A stretch of 64,000 nt of DNA from CAILUF01 sp964505265 (GCA_964505265.1 CAZDGN010000002.1:76802-140801), one strand, 5' to 3'; positions 37,269 through 46,782 are shown, counted from the first letter of the stretch. The notes: a model not told the origin generated them from the letters alone. Numbers and translations: made by a program.

Positions 37269-37669
37269 TAGAAAATCGCTTTTGTTATATTAAATCCTGC
37301 AAAAAAAAACAAAATTGAAAAGAGAACCGAAAGAAAAATATAAATAAAAAATAAGGTGTAGTTATTGGAATTTAAAAGTCTAAAGCTATCGAGTGAAAAA
37401 CTAGAAAAAGTGGTGAAGCTACCTAAAATTCCAATTAAAACAAAATGTTTTAGATTAGAAGAAGTATCGTTAGTCGTGCTGATGATGAAAAAATAAACAA
37501 TACCTGCAAAAAATGAACCGATAATATTTACGGTGAAAGTTGAAATCGGAAATTTGCCAATATAGCCGACAATATCTTTACAAGAATTAATATAAATTTC
37601 ACTTATGAAAAATCGCAAGGTGGAGCCAATAACCCCACCAAGTGCCACTAAAAGAATATTGTTAATCAT
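37268..37669 (-). CDS. crcB: Fluoride efflux channel CrcB/Fluc
   Basis: A 133-residue four-helix protein. GGVIGSTLRFFISE at the N-terminus and GILGSFTTFSSFSLD with the central phenylalanines and Thr/Ser pore track are diagnostic. It forms dual-topology dimers exporting fluoride. It is coupled at both ends (TAATG) between metK and rluC. No fluoride riboswitch is possible at this junction since there is no spacer. Confidence 0.93.
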   Translation of the reverse strand: MINNILLVALGGVIGSTLRFFISEIYINSCKDIVGYIGKFPISTFTVNIIGSFFAGIVYFFIISTTNDTSSNLKHFVLIGILGSFTTFSSFSLDSFRLLNSNNYTLFFIYIFLSVLFSILFFFAGFNITKAIF

Positions 37670-38826
37670 TACAAATATTTTTTTAATTTTAAAATTAAGT
37701 CAGTATTTTCCCACGAAAAACTACCATCAATTTCAGGTGACCTGCCAAAATGACCGTATGAAGCAGTTTTTTTATAAATTGGACGATTTAAATTAAGATG
37801 ATTCCTAATTCCTCTAGGGGATAAATCAACCAACTCATTAATTATTTTAACCAAATCTTCGCTATTAACTCCCGTATCGTGTGTATTAACATAAAGTGAT
37901 AATGGTTTTGAAATTCCAATTGCATAAGAAATTTGAATTGTGCATTTTTCAGCTAATTTGCTGGCGACAATATTTTTTGCTAAATACCTTGCCATGTAAG
38001 CTGCCGAGCGGTCTACCTTGGTGGGGTCTTTACCCGAAAATGCACCACCGCCATGAGGAGAGGCTCCGCCATAGGTATCGACAATGATTTTTCGACCAGT
38101 TAGACCGGCATCACCATCGGGTCCACCAATCACAAAATTTCCAGTGGGGTTGACTAAAAATTTATCGGTACTACACATCCAACCATCGGGCATAGTTTGG
38201 GCAACGATAGGTAAAATAATTTCTTTAATTTGATTAGCATTATAACCTTCTGGATGTTGAATTGAAACTAAAATATTATCGGCACTAACTGGTTTGCCAT
38301 CGATATATTTTAGAGTTACCTGGCTTTTGGCATCTGGTCCAAAATTGGGGATTTTTTTTTCACGTACTGCATTAATAATATTCTGTAAAATACGATGAGC
38401 ATAGAAAATTGGAGCAGGCATTAATTCAGCGGTTTCGTTGCAGGCGAAGCCAAACATAATTCCTTGATCGCCAGCACCTTCATCTTTGTTGATATTGGCA
38501 TCAACACCTATTGCAATGTCTGGAGATTGCCCGTGAATCAAATTGGTGATTTCGAGTTTTTGCCAATCAAATCCTTTTTGATTGTAGCCGATATCTTTAA
38601 CGGTTTGGCGAATAATGTTTTCTATGTCAGGTTTGGAGATTTCGGGAGCTCTAATTTCTCCGCCAATAATTACTCGATTGGTAGTTGCAAAAGTTTCGAT
38701 TGCAAGCCTTGATTGGTTATCAAGTTTTAGATAAGCATCAACCAAACTATCGGAAATTTGGTCGCAGACCTTGTCGGGATGACCTTCTGATACGGATTCA
38801 GAGGTAAATAAATAATTTTTAAGCAT
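37669..38826 (-). CDS. metK: S-adenosylmethionine synthetase
   Basis: A 385-residue enzyme making SAM from methionine and ATP. FTSESVSEGHPDKVCDQISD, GAGDQGIMFGFA and GGGAFSGKDPTKVDRS are the three signature stretches. An upstream in-frame ATG at 38871 would add 15 nonconserved residues; MLKNYLFTSESVSEGHPDK at 38826 is the family start. The 85-bp leader shows no SAM riboswitch that could be recognised. Confidence 0.96.
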   Translation of the reverse strand: MLKNYLFTSESVSEGHPDKVCDQISDSLVDAYLKLDNQSRLAIETFATTNRVIIGGEIRAPEISKPDIENIIRQTVKDIGYNQKGFDWQKLEITNLIHGQSPDIAIGVDANINKDEGAGDQGIMFGFACNETAELMPAPIFYAHRILQNIINAVREKKIPNFGPDAKSQVTLKYIDGKPVSADNILVSIQHPEGYNANQIKEIILPIVAQTMPDGWMCSTDKFLVNPTGNFVIGGPDGDAGLTGRKIIVDTYGGASPHGGGAFSGKDPTKVDRSAAYMARYLAKNIVASKLAEKCTIQISYAIGISKPLSLYVNTHDTGVNSEDLVKIINELVDLSPRGIRNHLNLNRPIYKKTASYGHFGRSPEIDGSFSWENTDLILKLKKYL

Positions 38827-38911
38827 TGTTAGTAATTTAGGAATTATGGAAGGCTTTCCAAAATTTTTCAAAAATTATTTTAATAAAGACAATTTAAAAT
38901 AAAACATTAAT

Positions 38912-39526
38912 TTAAAATGACTTTAAATATCCTAAGCGAATTTGAGTGTAATTACTATCTAGAAGTCCAATTTTTCCAGCAAATTTATGAACTGAAAAGC
39001 GGATATAATCGCCACCAAAAGGCGAAACCTGAAGACCAATTCCACCTAAGGCTAAAAATTCACGATCTTTTTTCTCGTATTTAGTGCCATTGGCAAGGCT
39101 ATAATTAAGTTTGTTTCCGATGCTTGCAACTCCCGCCTCAAAAAATATTTCTGCTCTGGTTGGAATTAAAGTTATATAATATAAGCCAGAATAATTTATT
39201 TGATCAGCTTTATATTTTGCGGAACTTGATAAATTATTTACCCCTTCAACTCTATCATTTTTGAGTGAAGTTTTTGACCAATTAACATTTATTCCAAATT
39301 TTTTTAAAAAGCGAATATTACCACCAATGGCAATATCTTCAAATTGACGAATTGCTTCAATTGCTCCGCTTGTATTGCTAAAATCAGATTTAACAGAATC
39401 TCTTGACATTACCGCCTTGCCTAGCTCTACAGAAACGAATGTATCGGCTATCGGGCTAAGTATTCCAGCAAAAGCTGGCTTGATTAGAAACAAAACTAGG
39501 GGTAAAATGGCAAAATGTTTTTTCAT
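38912..39526 (-). CDS. Outer-membrane beta-barrel-like protein, unknown
   Basis: A 204-residue protein with a signal peptide cleaved near KPAFA-GI (about residue 20). The rest alternates polar and hydrophobic residues in strand-like segments (YYITLIPTRAEIFFEAGVA, FGGDYIRFSVHKFAG) and ends in Phe, as outer-membrane barrels do. It is similar in layout to small eight-stranded porin-like surface proteins of Rickettsiales. No family is named with confidence. Confidence 0.6.
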   Translation of the reverse strand: MKKHFAILPLVLFLIKPAFAGILSPIADTFVSVELGKAVMSRDSVKSDFSNTSGAIEAIRQFEDIAIGGNIRFLKKFGINVNWSKTSLKNDRVEGVNNLSSSAKYKADQINYSGLYYITLIPTRAEIFFEAGVASIGNKLNYSLANGTKYEKKDREFLALGGIGLQVSPFGGDYIRFSVHKFAGKIGLLDSNYTQIRLGYLKSF

Positions 39527-39576
39527 AAGAAAGATAATTATGGATTGTTGATTTTTTAATTTTTAATTAATTAATT

Positions 39577-40962
39577 TTAAACTACAAGATTTATTCTTTT
39601 TAAAACTTCTTGCTTTCCTAAAATTTCAATAATCTCAAAAATCCCTCCTGCAGAAGCCGAAGAAAAGGTTAAGGCAATTCTTAAAACCGGGGCAAAATCT
39701 TTTATTTTAAAGTTATTTTTTTGACAATATTCGTCAATTTTTAATTTAATGTTGTCGTGATCCCATATGTTAATTTCTAAAAGAATATTCTTTAAATCCT
39801 TTATTATATTAATTTTTAAATTAAGATTTTGCAGATCATTTTCCGAAATATTATGGCGATAATTTTCACTAAAAATTTGGCAAATCTTGCCTAAATCAAT
39901 AATATTTTCAATCTTTTCTTTGGAAAAATTTATAACTTTTAAATATTTTTGTGAATTGTCTTTTAAGTCCGCAAATCCTGAAGAGCAAGAGGCGATTAAA
40001 TCAAGCAAAATTTCGTTTGTGGAGTTTTTCAAATAAAATTTGTTGATATGATTTAATTTGGCAAAATCAAATCTTGATGGCGATTTTCCAATGTTTTTTA
40101 AATTAAATAATTTTATTGCCATTTCGTCGGAAATGATTTCGTCATCACCATTTGACCAGCCCAAACGTAGAAGATAATTGCGAAGAGATTGTGGTAAATA
40201 ACCCAAATTTTTATATTCAATTACCGAAGTTGCTCCATGTCGCTTTGACATCTTACTGCCGTCGGAACCATGAATTAAAGGGATATGAGCAAATTCTGGA
40301 ATTTGCCATTGCATAGATTGGTAAATAATTTTTTGGCGAAAGGCATTGGTTAAATGGTCATCGCCTCGAATAATGTGTGAAATTTGCATATCGTGATCAT
40401 CAACAACTACAGCAAGCATATAGGTTGGTGTTAGGTCGCTACGAAGCATAACCAAATCGTCAATTTCAGAATTAGCAACTGAAATTTCGCCCTGAACCAA
40501 ATCTTTGATAACGGTATATCCATCTCTAGGGGATTTTAGGCGAATTACTGGTTTAACTGAACTTTGTTGGGACATATTTTTGTGGCGCCACGGGCTTTGG
40601 AAGCGAAAAATCTCGCCCTTGGCTTGAGCTTGATTTCTCATTTCTTCTAATTCTTCAGATGATGTGTAGCATAAATATGCTTTATCATTTTCTAGAAGTT
40701 TGTAGGCAATTTCTTGATGTCTCTTTTGATTTTTTGATTGATAAACAACATCTTCATCAGCATTGATACCAAGCCAATTTAAGCCTTCAAAAATTGCTTC
40801 AATTGCTTTAGTGGTTGATCTTTCAAAATCAGTATCTTCAATGCGAAGTAAAAATTTACCGCCATTATGTTTGGCGAACAAATAGTTGAAAAGGGCGGTT
40901 CTTGCCCCTCCTATGTGCAAATCTCCAGTTGGGGAAGGTGCAAATCTTACTCTTACGGACAT
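39577..40962 (-). CDS. gltX: Glutamyl-tRNA synthetase, second paralogue
   Basis: A 461-residue class I synthetase with canonical motifs: RFAPSPTGDLHIGGARTALF, DTDFERS and GSDGSKMSKRHG. It is closer to standard bacterial GluRS than the paralogue at 31919. The C-terminal anticodon-binding domain is helical (about 320-461). It lies divergent from the pilB-like gene with a 144-bp spacer. Confidence 0.94.
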   Translation of the reverse strand: MSVRVRFAPSPTGDLHIGGARTALFNYLFAKHNGGKFLLRIEDTDFERSTTKAIEAIFEGLNWLGINADEDVVYQSKNQKRHQEIAYKLLENDKAYLCYTSSEELEEMRNQAQAKGEIFRFQSPWRHKNMSQQSSVKPVIRLKSPRDGYTVIKDLVQGEISVANSEIDDLVMLRSDLTPTYMLAVVVDDHDMQISHIIRGDDHLTNAFRQKIIYQSMQWQIPEFAHIPLIHGSDGSKMSKRHGATSVIEYKNLGYLPQSLRNYLLRLGWSNGDDEIISDEMAIKLFNLKNIGKSPSRFDFAKLNHINKFYLKNSTNEILLDLIASCSSGFADLKDNSQKYLKVINFSKEKIENIIDLGKICQIFSENYRHNISENDLQNLNLKINIIKDLKNILLEINIWDHDNIKLKIDEYCQKNNFKIKDFAPVLRIALTFSSASAGGIFEIIEILGKQEVLKRINLVV

Positions 40963-41106
40963 AAATAATAAATTAATTAAATTTTTGATGTAATAAAATT
41001 ACTTAAAAATAAAATAATTGATACAAAAATTTTTAATTTGTTGACATTGCTATAAATTAATAGCAAATTATTTAGTAATATAAAAATTCTTTTATAAAAA
41101 ATTAAT

Positions 41107-42840
41107 ATGCAACCAAATCAGGCGCCAAATTCAGCTCAATTAAATCAAAATGCAAGCGGAGATATTGGTAGTAAATTATTAGAAAAGAAGGTTATCTCTG
41201 AAGATCAGTTGAATGTTGCAATTAAAGAACGCGAAAAGCTAGGCAATTCTAAGAGCTTAGGGGTAATTTTAGTGGATTTTGGTTTTATTTCTGAAGGGGC
41301 ACTGGGTGAGGTTTTAAATGAATCAGCTGGTATTAAAAAATTTGATTTAAAATCAACAATCGTTGATCCAAAATTAGTCAAAAGAATTCCAAAAGATTTT
41401 GCGGTTCACAATAAATTGATGCCAGTTTCTTCAGAGAATGATACTATCATTGTAGCAATGGTTGATGTGTTTGATATAATTGCCATTGACCAAATGCGTA
41501 GATTTTTTCCACCAAATTATCGAATCGATCCAGTATTCGTCGCTGAAACTGAAATAATGCAAGCCATAGATCAATATTATGATTATGAGATGTCAATCGA
41601 AGGTATCTTAAAAGAGATTGAAAGTGGTGGTGCTAGTAAAATTAATGACGAATCTCAGCTTAGAGGAGATTACAAAAGTCCAATGGTACGATTAGTGGAT
41701 GCGATTTTGAATGATGCAGTTCACCATGGAGCCTCGGATTTACACTTTGAGCCAGAGGATTATTTTTTACGTATTCGCTATAGAATTGATGGAAAGATGG
41801 TGCAAATCAGAAGTGTGCACAAAGAATATTGGTCGGCAATTGTGGTGCGTATTAAAATTATGTCGGGAATGAATATTGCTGAAACTAGAAAGCCTCAAGA
41901 TGGTAGAATTGAGTCGGAAATTGTCGGAAGAAAAATCGATTTTCGTGTGTCGACTCAACCAACAATAAATGGCGAAAATATTGTTATGCGTATTTTAGAT
42001 GAAAAGCAATCAGTTATGAGTCTGGATAAGCTGGGCTTCTCTAATCATTGTATTGAGATTTTGAAGAAAATGGTTAAAAGACCAGAAGGGGTAGTTATTT
42101 TGACTGGTCCAACAGGATCTGGTAAGACCACAACGCTGTATACGGTTTTAAACTATATCAACTCAATTGACAAAAATATTATGACTCTCGAGGATCCAGT
42201 AGAATATCATATTCCTCTGATCCGTCAGTCAAATATCAAAAATGATATTGGAATGGATTTTGCCACTGGCATTAAGGCTATCTTGCGTCAAGATCCTGAT
42301 GTTATATTGGTTGGGGAGATTCGTGATAAAGAGACTGCAATAACAGCAATTCAAGCTGCGATGACTGGTCACCAAGTATATAGCTCATTGCACACAAACG
42401 ATGCGCTAAGTGCTATTCCTCGTTTGATGAATATTGGTGTTCCTAATTATTTAATGTCGGGTTCTTTAATTGGAATTATTGCTCAAAGGCTTGCTCGTAA
42501 ATTATGTATTCATTGCAAAATTGAATATCAAATTAATGATGAAGAAAAAAAATTATTAGGAAAGAGATTTAATGCGATAACCAAGTTATATAAAGCGATT
42601 GGCTGTCCAAAATGCCAAGGAACTGGATATAAAGGACGAATGGCAATTGCAGAAATTATCCCTTTTGATCGCGAGCTTGATGAAATGGTGGTTCAAGGCA
42701 AAAGTCGTAAAGAGATGTTTAAATATATAATAGAAAATAATTTTGTACCAATGGTAGAAGATGGTTTAGAAAAAGTTGTTGAGGGTTATATTGATTTGAA
42801 AGAATTAATTCGAGTTGTCGATTTAACCGATAGAATGTAA
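41107..42840 (+). CDS. GspE/PilB-type secretion or pilus ATPase
   Basis: A 577-residue hexameric ATPase. The N-terminal MshEN-like domain (about 15-160), an N2 domain with HHGASDLHFEP, Walker A GPTGSGKTTTL (from residue 334), Asp box RQDPDVILVGEIRD, His box and the C-terminal zinc motif with CIHC and CPKC are all visible. It would drive a type IV pilus, type II secretion or DNA-uptake apparatus. It is alone here, with no pilC or pilD beside it, so the system is split. The pilin-like protein at 35489 is a plausible substrate. Confidence 0.93.
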   Translation: MQPNQAPNSAQLNQNASGDIGSKLLEKKVISEDQLNVAIKEREKLGNSKSLGVILVDFGFISEGALGEVLNESAGIKKFDLKSTIVDPKLVKRIPKDFAVHNKLMPVSSENDTIIVAMVDVFDIIAIDQMRRFFPPNYRIDPVFVAETEIMQAIDQYYDYEMSIEGILKEIESGGASKINDESQLRGDYKSPMVRLVDAILNDAVHHGASDLHFEPEDYFLRIRYRIDGKMVQIRSVHKEYWSAIVVRIKIMSGMNIAETRKPQDGRIESEIVGRKIDFRVSTQPTINGENIVMRILDEKQSVMSLDKLGFSNHCIEILKKMVKRPEGVVILTGPTGSGKTTTLYTVLNYINSIDKNIMTLEDPVEYHIPLIRQSNIKNDIGMDFATGIKAILRQDPDVILVGEIRDKETAITAIQAAMTGHQVYSSLHTNDALSAIPRLMNIGVPNYLMSGSLIGIIAQRLARKLCIHCKIEYQINDEEKKLLGKRFNAITKLYKAIGCPKCQGTGYKGRMAIAEIIPFDRELDEMVVQGKSRKEMFKYIIENNFVPMVEDGLEKVVEGYIDLKELIRVVDLTDRM

Positions 42841-43140
42841 TATCTTTTACAAAAAGAGGCAAATAAAAGAAATTTTTTATAAATAAATCAAAAAAAGATT
42901 AAAGGTACAAATTCCCTTCAAATAAAATTTACCGCAAAAAATAATTTTAATTATTTTAAAAAATATATTTGACAAAAATTATTTTAAATGGTTAAATGTG
43001 TGCCCCTTGTGAAAATTTAAAAAAATTATTTTAATTTTAATTATAAGTTTGGTTAAATTTCATAAGATTTTTGTTGACTTTAGATGTTGAATTTGCACCT
43101 AAATTAAACTCATATTTGATAATATAATTGTTTTAGATTT
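42841..43140 (+). other. Intergenic 300 bp upstream of rplM-rpsI
   Basis: No ORF of note. The first half is AT-rich with a small palindrome (AAAATAATTTTAATTATTTT, near 42938) that may end the upstream transcript. A promoter candidate lies at 42969-42997, giving a leader of about 135 nt before rplM. A ribosomal-protein autoregulatory leader is possible but no known element was recognised. Confidence 0.5.
42969..42997 (+). promoter_or_regulatory. Candidate sigma-70 promoter for rplM-rpsI
   Basis: TTGACA at 42969-42974 and TTAAAT at 42992-42997 are separated by 17 bp. The predicted start would be near 43004, leaving a leader of about 135 nt. It is the best -35/-10 pair in the 300-bp spacer. Confidence 0.45.
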
Positions 43141-43608
43141 ATGAACAAAACATATGTTGCTAAGCCCAAAGATATCGTAAAAAAATGGTGGTTAATTGAC
43201 GCCGAAGATTTGGTAGTTGGAAGATTATCAACTATTATTGCTAACTTGCTTCGTGGCAAACACAAAACAACCTTCACTCCAAACATCGATTGCGGAGATA
43301 ATGTTATTGTTATTAATGCTGACAAAATTAAGTTCACTGGCAAAAAATATGCCGAAAAACTTTATTATTGGCACACTGGCTTTCCTGGTGGAATTAAAGA
43401 TCGCACCGCACGCGAAATTCTTGAAGGAAAACACCCAGAACGCATTCTTGAATATGCTGTATCTAGAATGATTTCTCGCGGTCCATTACAAAGAGATTTA
43501 ATGGTTAAATTACATATTTACAAAGGAAGCGAGCATCGTCATCAGGCACAACAGCCCGAGCTTCTAGATGTTGGCTCTTTAAATCGTAAAAATAAAAAAA
43601 CAAATTAA
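43141..43608 (+). CDS. rplM: 50S ribosomal protein L13
   Basis: A 155-residue ribosomal protein. WWLIDAEDLVVGRLSTIIANLLRGK near the start and YWHTGFPGGIKDRTAREIL in the middle are diagnostic. It is followed by rpsI after 6 nt, the universal L13-S9 operon. Confidence 0.97.
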   Translation: MNKTYVAKPKDIVKKWWLIDAEDLVVGRLSTIIANLLRGKHKTTFTPNIDCGDNVIVINADKIKFTGKKYAEKLYYWHTGFPGGIKDRTAREILEGKHPERILEYAVSRMISRGPLQRDLMVKLHIYKGSEHRHQAQQPELLDVGSLNRKNKKTN

Positions 43609-43614
43609 TTTTAT

Positions 43615-44082
43615 ATGAGTTCATTAAAAGAAAAAATTTTAGAAGTTAATCAACAAGATTCAAACTTAAAAACTTACGAAAAGGTTCAAGATGTTCTCGG
43701 TAGATCATATGCTACGGGTAAAAGAAAAAATGCAATTGCAAAAGTTTGGATTAAAAAAGGTAATGGCAAAATCACCGTTAACAAAAGAGAAGTAAAAAAT
43801 TATTTTGGAAGAGAAATTTTAGTTAATATCGCTAAAGCCCCTCTTGGCAACACTAAAAATGAAAATAAATTCGATGTTGTTGCAACTATCGTTGGTGGCG
43901 GTAAAAGCGGACAAGCAGGTGCTTTATCTCACGGCATTAGTAAGGCCTTGATTTTGTTTGATCCATCATTACAACCAACACTTAGAACTCAAGGTTTCTT
44001 AACTCGTGACCCAAGAGTTGTTGAAAGAAAAAAATATGGCTTGAAAAAAGCTAGAAAAGGTAGAACTTATCGTAAGAGATAA
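43615..44082 (+). CDS. rpsI: 30S ribosomal protein S9
   Basis: A 155-residue ribosomal protein. SYATGKRKNAIAKVWIKKG near residue 30 and the C-terminal DPRVVERKKYGLKKARKG with the final KRR-type tail are diagnostic. The 30-residue N-terminal extension is common in alphaproteobacteria. A strong terminator follows 22 nt downstream. Confidence 0.97.
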   Translation: MSSLKEKILEVNQQDSNLKTYEKVQDVLGRSYATGKRKNAIAKVWIKKGNGKITVNKREVKNYFGREILVNIAKAPLGNTKNENKFDVVATIVGGGKSGQAGALSHGISKALILFDPSLQPTLRTQGFLTRDPRVVERKKYGLKKARKGRTYRKR

Positions 44083-44395
44083 TTTATTCATCCTCCGCAT
44101 TTTAACCTCTTAATTAAAAGTTTTATTTACTTGCTAATTAAGAGGTTTTTTTATGTCAAATTTTAAATAACAAAAATCACTAGATATAAGAATATCAAGC
44201 CCTAAAAAACTAATATTATCAATATTTAACAAATTTAATATTTTGATTTAACAAAAAAACTTAAATTAAATAAAAATTTATTAAATTTTAAATTTTTTGA
44301 CTAGATTGGTTTTGATATAAAAAAATAGCTAATTAAAATTGCTAAATATTAATTAACTTTTAAAATATTTTAAATATCAATAAAACTAATTTTAT
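44083..44395 (+). other. Intergenic 313 bp between rpsI and nrdR
   Basis: Contains the rpsI terminator at its left end and then about 240 bp of very AT-rich sequence with no ORF or RNA gene that can be supported. The nrdR promoter must lie within it. Confidence 0.5.
44104..44152 (+). terminator. Rho-independent terminator after rplM-rpsI
   Basis: A perfect 13-bp inverted repeat (AACCTCTTAATTA at 44104-44116 with its complement at 44135-44147), 18-nt loop, followed by a T tract. It ends the ribosomal protein operon. Confidence 0.88.
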
Positions 44396-44842
44396 ATGCG
44401 TTGCCCCTTTTGTGGAAATGACGAAACTCAGGTTAAAGATAGTAGAATTTCCGACGATGGAGAATCTATTAAAAGAAGACGATATTGCTCTGCATGCGAT
44501 TCAAGATTTACAACATTTGAAAGGGTACAACTCAAAGAAGTCACTGTTATTAAAAAAAATGGTGAAAGGAAAATCTTTGATATGGAGAAATTAAGAAAAT
44601 CAGTAGAAATGGCGGTAAGAAAACGCCCCGTAACACCTCTTCAGGTTGATAGATTGGTTAGTCATATTATTAGAGAGTTAGAAATTGAAAATGAAAGCGA
44701 AGTGCCTTCGTCAAGGATAGGGGAAATGGTAATGGAGGCTTTAAAAAATTTAGATAAGGTTGCATTTGTCCGCTTTGCTTCAGTCTATAAAAATTTTGAA
44801 AACACCGATGATTTTCAAAAATTTATCAAAAAAATTTTATAA
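44396..44842 (+). CDS. nrdR: Transcriptional repressor NrdR
   Basis: A 148-residue regulator of ribonucleotide reductase genes. The N-terminal zinc ribbon has C3, C6 (MRCPFCGND) and CSACDSRF, followed by an ATP-cone domain beginning VIKKNGERKIFD that senses dATP/ATP. Its likely target is nrdA at 52156, whose upstream region shows two NrdR-like boxes. It is followed by udg after 1 nt. Confidence 0.96.
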   Translation: MRCPFCGNDETQVKDSRISDDGESIKRRRYCSACDSRFTTFERVQLKEVTVIKKNGERKIFDMEKLRKSVEMAVRKRPVTPLQVDRLVSHIIRELEIENESEVPSSRIGEMVMEALKNLDKVAFVRFASVYKNFENTDDFQKFIKKIL

Positions 44843-44843
44843 A

Positions 44844-45842
44844 ATGTCAGTTAATACAAAAATTTTAAAATCCTTACAATTTTATCAAGATAATGATATG
44901 AATGAGTTGTATGGCACTAAAGATGATATAGAGTTGCAAAAAAAATTGAAGCTATCAATAAATTTATCAGCCAAAAAAATTCCGCCAATAAAAAATTTAA
45001 CAGAAAAAACTTCATCTGCAATAAATTCTTTTAAAAAAAATCCCATAGAAAGAATAGAGCACCAAGAATCTAAAAATGCCCCAAACGATACAGCACATCA
45101 ATATCCAATTCAAAAGACTCTAAATAATTCCCAACCAATTATTTTGAATACCGATCAGGCTATTTTTAAGTTAGCGAATCTTAATAAAAATAATCAGCAA
45201 AGTTCAGAAAAATTCATAGCAATAAATGATATTATAAGCGAGGCAAAAAAACTAGCAAATAGCGCCAAAAATATCGAAGAATTAAGAAAAATTGTTGAAA
45301 ATTTTGATGGCTGCAACCTTAAAAAAATGGCTACCAATACAGTTTTTTCTGATGGTAATGTCAATTCTAAAATTATGATAATTGGTGAAGCTCCCGGAAA
45401 TCAAGAAGATTTGGAAGGTATTCCTTTTTGTGGTGATTCAGGTGAAATGCTTACAGCAATGCTTGCAGGAATAAATTTATTTCGCCACAAAGATTATTAC
45501 ATCACCAATGTAATTTTTTGGCGACCACCCGGAAATAGAAAGCCAACAAGCGAAGAATTGGCAATTTGTCGACCATTTCTAGAAAGACATATAGAGTTAT
45601 TTGATCCTAAAATTATCATATTAATTGGGGCAACAGCAATGGGGGCTTTAATTGAAACCAAAGAAACTATATCAAACTTACGTGGTAAAATTATTGATTA
45701 TAAATTGAATTTTATGGATAGTAAAGTTAAGATTTTAACAATTTTTCACCCATCTTTTTTAATGAGGCAACCCCTCAAAAAGAAAATTGCATGGCTTGAT
45801 ATGCAAAGTTTAAAAAAATTTACAAATGAAATAAATGAATAA
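44844..45842 (+). CDS. Family 4-type uracil-DNA glycosylase
   Basis: A 332-residue protein with a long variable N-terminus (about 1-145, low complexity) and a C-terminal glycosylase domain. GEAPGNQEDLEGIPFCGDSG is motif A, NVIFWRPPGNRKPTSEE is a central block and HPSFLMRQP is the motif B His. The layout matches the alphaproteobacterial uracil-DNA glycosylase group. The open frame extends upstream into nrdR (to 44760), but the ATG at 44844, one nucleotide after the nrdR stop, is the natural start. Only one Cys (GCNLKK) is present where classical family 4 enzymes have a CxxC for the Fe-S cluster. Confidence 0.88.
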   Translation: MSVNTKILKSLQFYQDNDMNELYGTKDDIELQKKLKLSINLSAKKIPPIKNLTEKTSSAINSFKKNPIERIEHQESKNAPNDTAHQYPIQKTLNNSQPIILNTDQAIFKLANLNKNNQQSSEKFIAINDIISEAKKLANSAKNIEELRKIVENFDGCNLKKMATNTVFSDGNVNSKIMIIGEAPGNQEDLEGIPFCGDSGEMLTAMLAGINLFRHKDYYITNVIFWRPPGNRKPTSEELAICRPFLERHIELFDPKIIILIGATAMGALIETKETISNLRGKIIDYKLNFMDSKVKILTIFHPSFLMRQPLKKKIAWLDMQSLKKFTNEINE

Positions 45843-46776
45843 TTCTAAAAGAAATTTACCGTCAGGATTCTATGATTTAGAAAATCAAGAAGCCGAGTTA
45901 AATCATCGTTATACACTTGATGCAATAAATAATTTTATGAATAAGGGGTATAAATTAATCAAAACCTCTTTAATTGAATTTGAAAGTAATTTATTAGAAA
46001 ATGATCAAAATCATTTTAAAATTTTGGATCCCGTTTCGCAAAAAAACATTGTTATTCGCAACGATATTACATCGCAGATTGCCAAATTAATTGCTGTAAA
46101 AAAACAACATCAACCTGATTTTTTACAGCAAGAACCGCTAAAATTATGTTATTATGGAGATGTAATTAATTTTTTAAGCGATGAGTTTTTTGGTGAAAGG
46201 CAAAAAACTCAGGTTGGATGCGAAATCATAGGAACTAGCACCGTAAATGATTTTTTAACAATACTAAATGATTGCTTAAAATCAATTGCGGAATTTAAAA
46301 ATCTTAACATCTCGGTTTCTTTTCCTGACCTTGCAAAATCTATTGTAAAAAAATATTATTCAAATCAATCCGCTGATACTTTAGAGGCGATCTATAATAA
46401 AAAAATCTATCTTTTTGATAATCAAAATAACAAATTAAATCAAATTATTAAAGAAATTATTTCTAATAATTCAGATTTGAATTCTAATTTGGAGCTATTA
46501 AAAAATAATATTTCTGATGTTGATGAAATTTTATTTGCTTCGAAGCAGATCATTGAATTTGTAGAGAAAAAATATCCAAATATTAAATTAAATTTTGATT
46601 TTTTTGGCGATAACAAATATTTTTACCACAATAAAATTATTTTCGATATTTTTGTTGATGATTTTCGATATGCAATTGCTAAAGGTGGGTGTTATCGAAT
46701 TAATTGTAATGATAGTTTTGTTGATGCAGTTGGCTCCACAATTTACATAAATTATTTAAGAAAACTTTCAAAATAA
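45835..46776 (+). CDS. hisZ: ATP phosphoribosyltransferase regulatory subunit HisZ
   Basis: A 313-residue HisRS-like protein. LPSGFYDLENQEAELNHRY at the start, the motif 2-like ILDPVSQKNIVIRNDITSQIA and the KAVG-type GCYRINC region are seen, but it lacks the anticodon-binding domain and is too short for HisRS. HisZ activates short-form HisG in the first step of histidine synthesis. hisG is not in the window. The start overlaps udg by 8 nt. Confidence 0.85.
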   Translation: MNNSKRNLPSGFYDLENQEAELNHRYTLDAINNFMNKGYKLIKTSLIEFESNLLENDQNHFKILDPVSQKNIVIRNDITSQIAKLIAVKKQHQPDFLQQEPLKLCYYGDVINFLSDEFFGERQKTQVGCEIIGTSTVNDFLTILNDCLKSIAEFKNLNISVSFPDLAKSIVKKYYSNQSADTLEAIYNKKIYLFDNQNNKLNQIIKEIISNNSDLNSNLELLKNNISDVDEILFASKQIIEFVEKKYPNIKLNFDFFGDNKYFYHNKIIFDIFVDDFRYAIAKGGCYRINCNDSFVDAVGSTIYINYLRKLSK

Positions 46777-46782
46777 AATCTT

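Noticed and set aside
38827..38911. SAM riboswitch upstream of metK
   Set aside because: The 85-bp spacer is AT-rich with no conserved-looking stem or pseudoknot.
44760..44843. Upstream extension of the uracil-DNA glycosylase gene into nrdR
   Set aside because: The extra 28 codons are the out-of-frame shadow of nrdR; the ATG at 44844 directly follows the nrdR stop.
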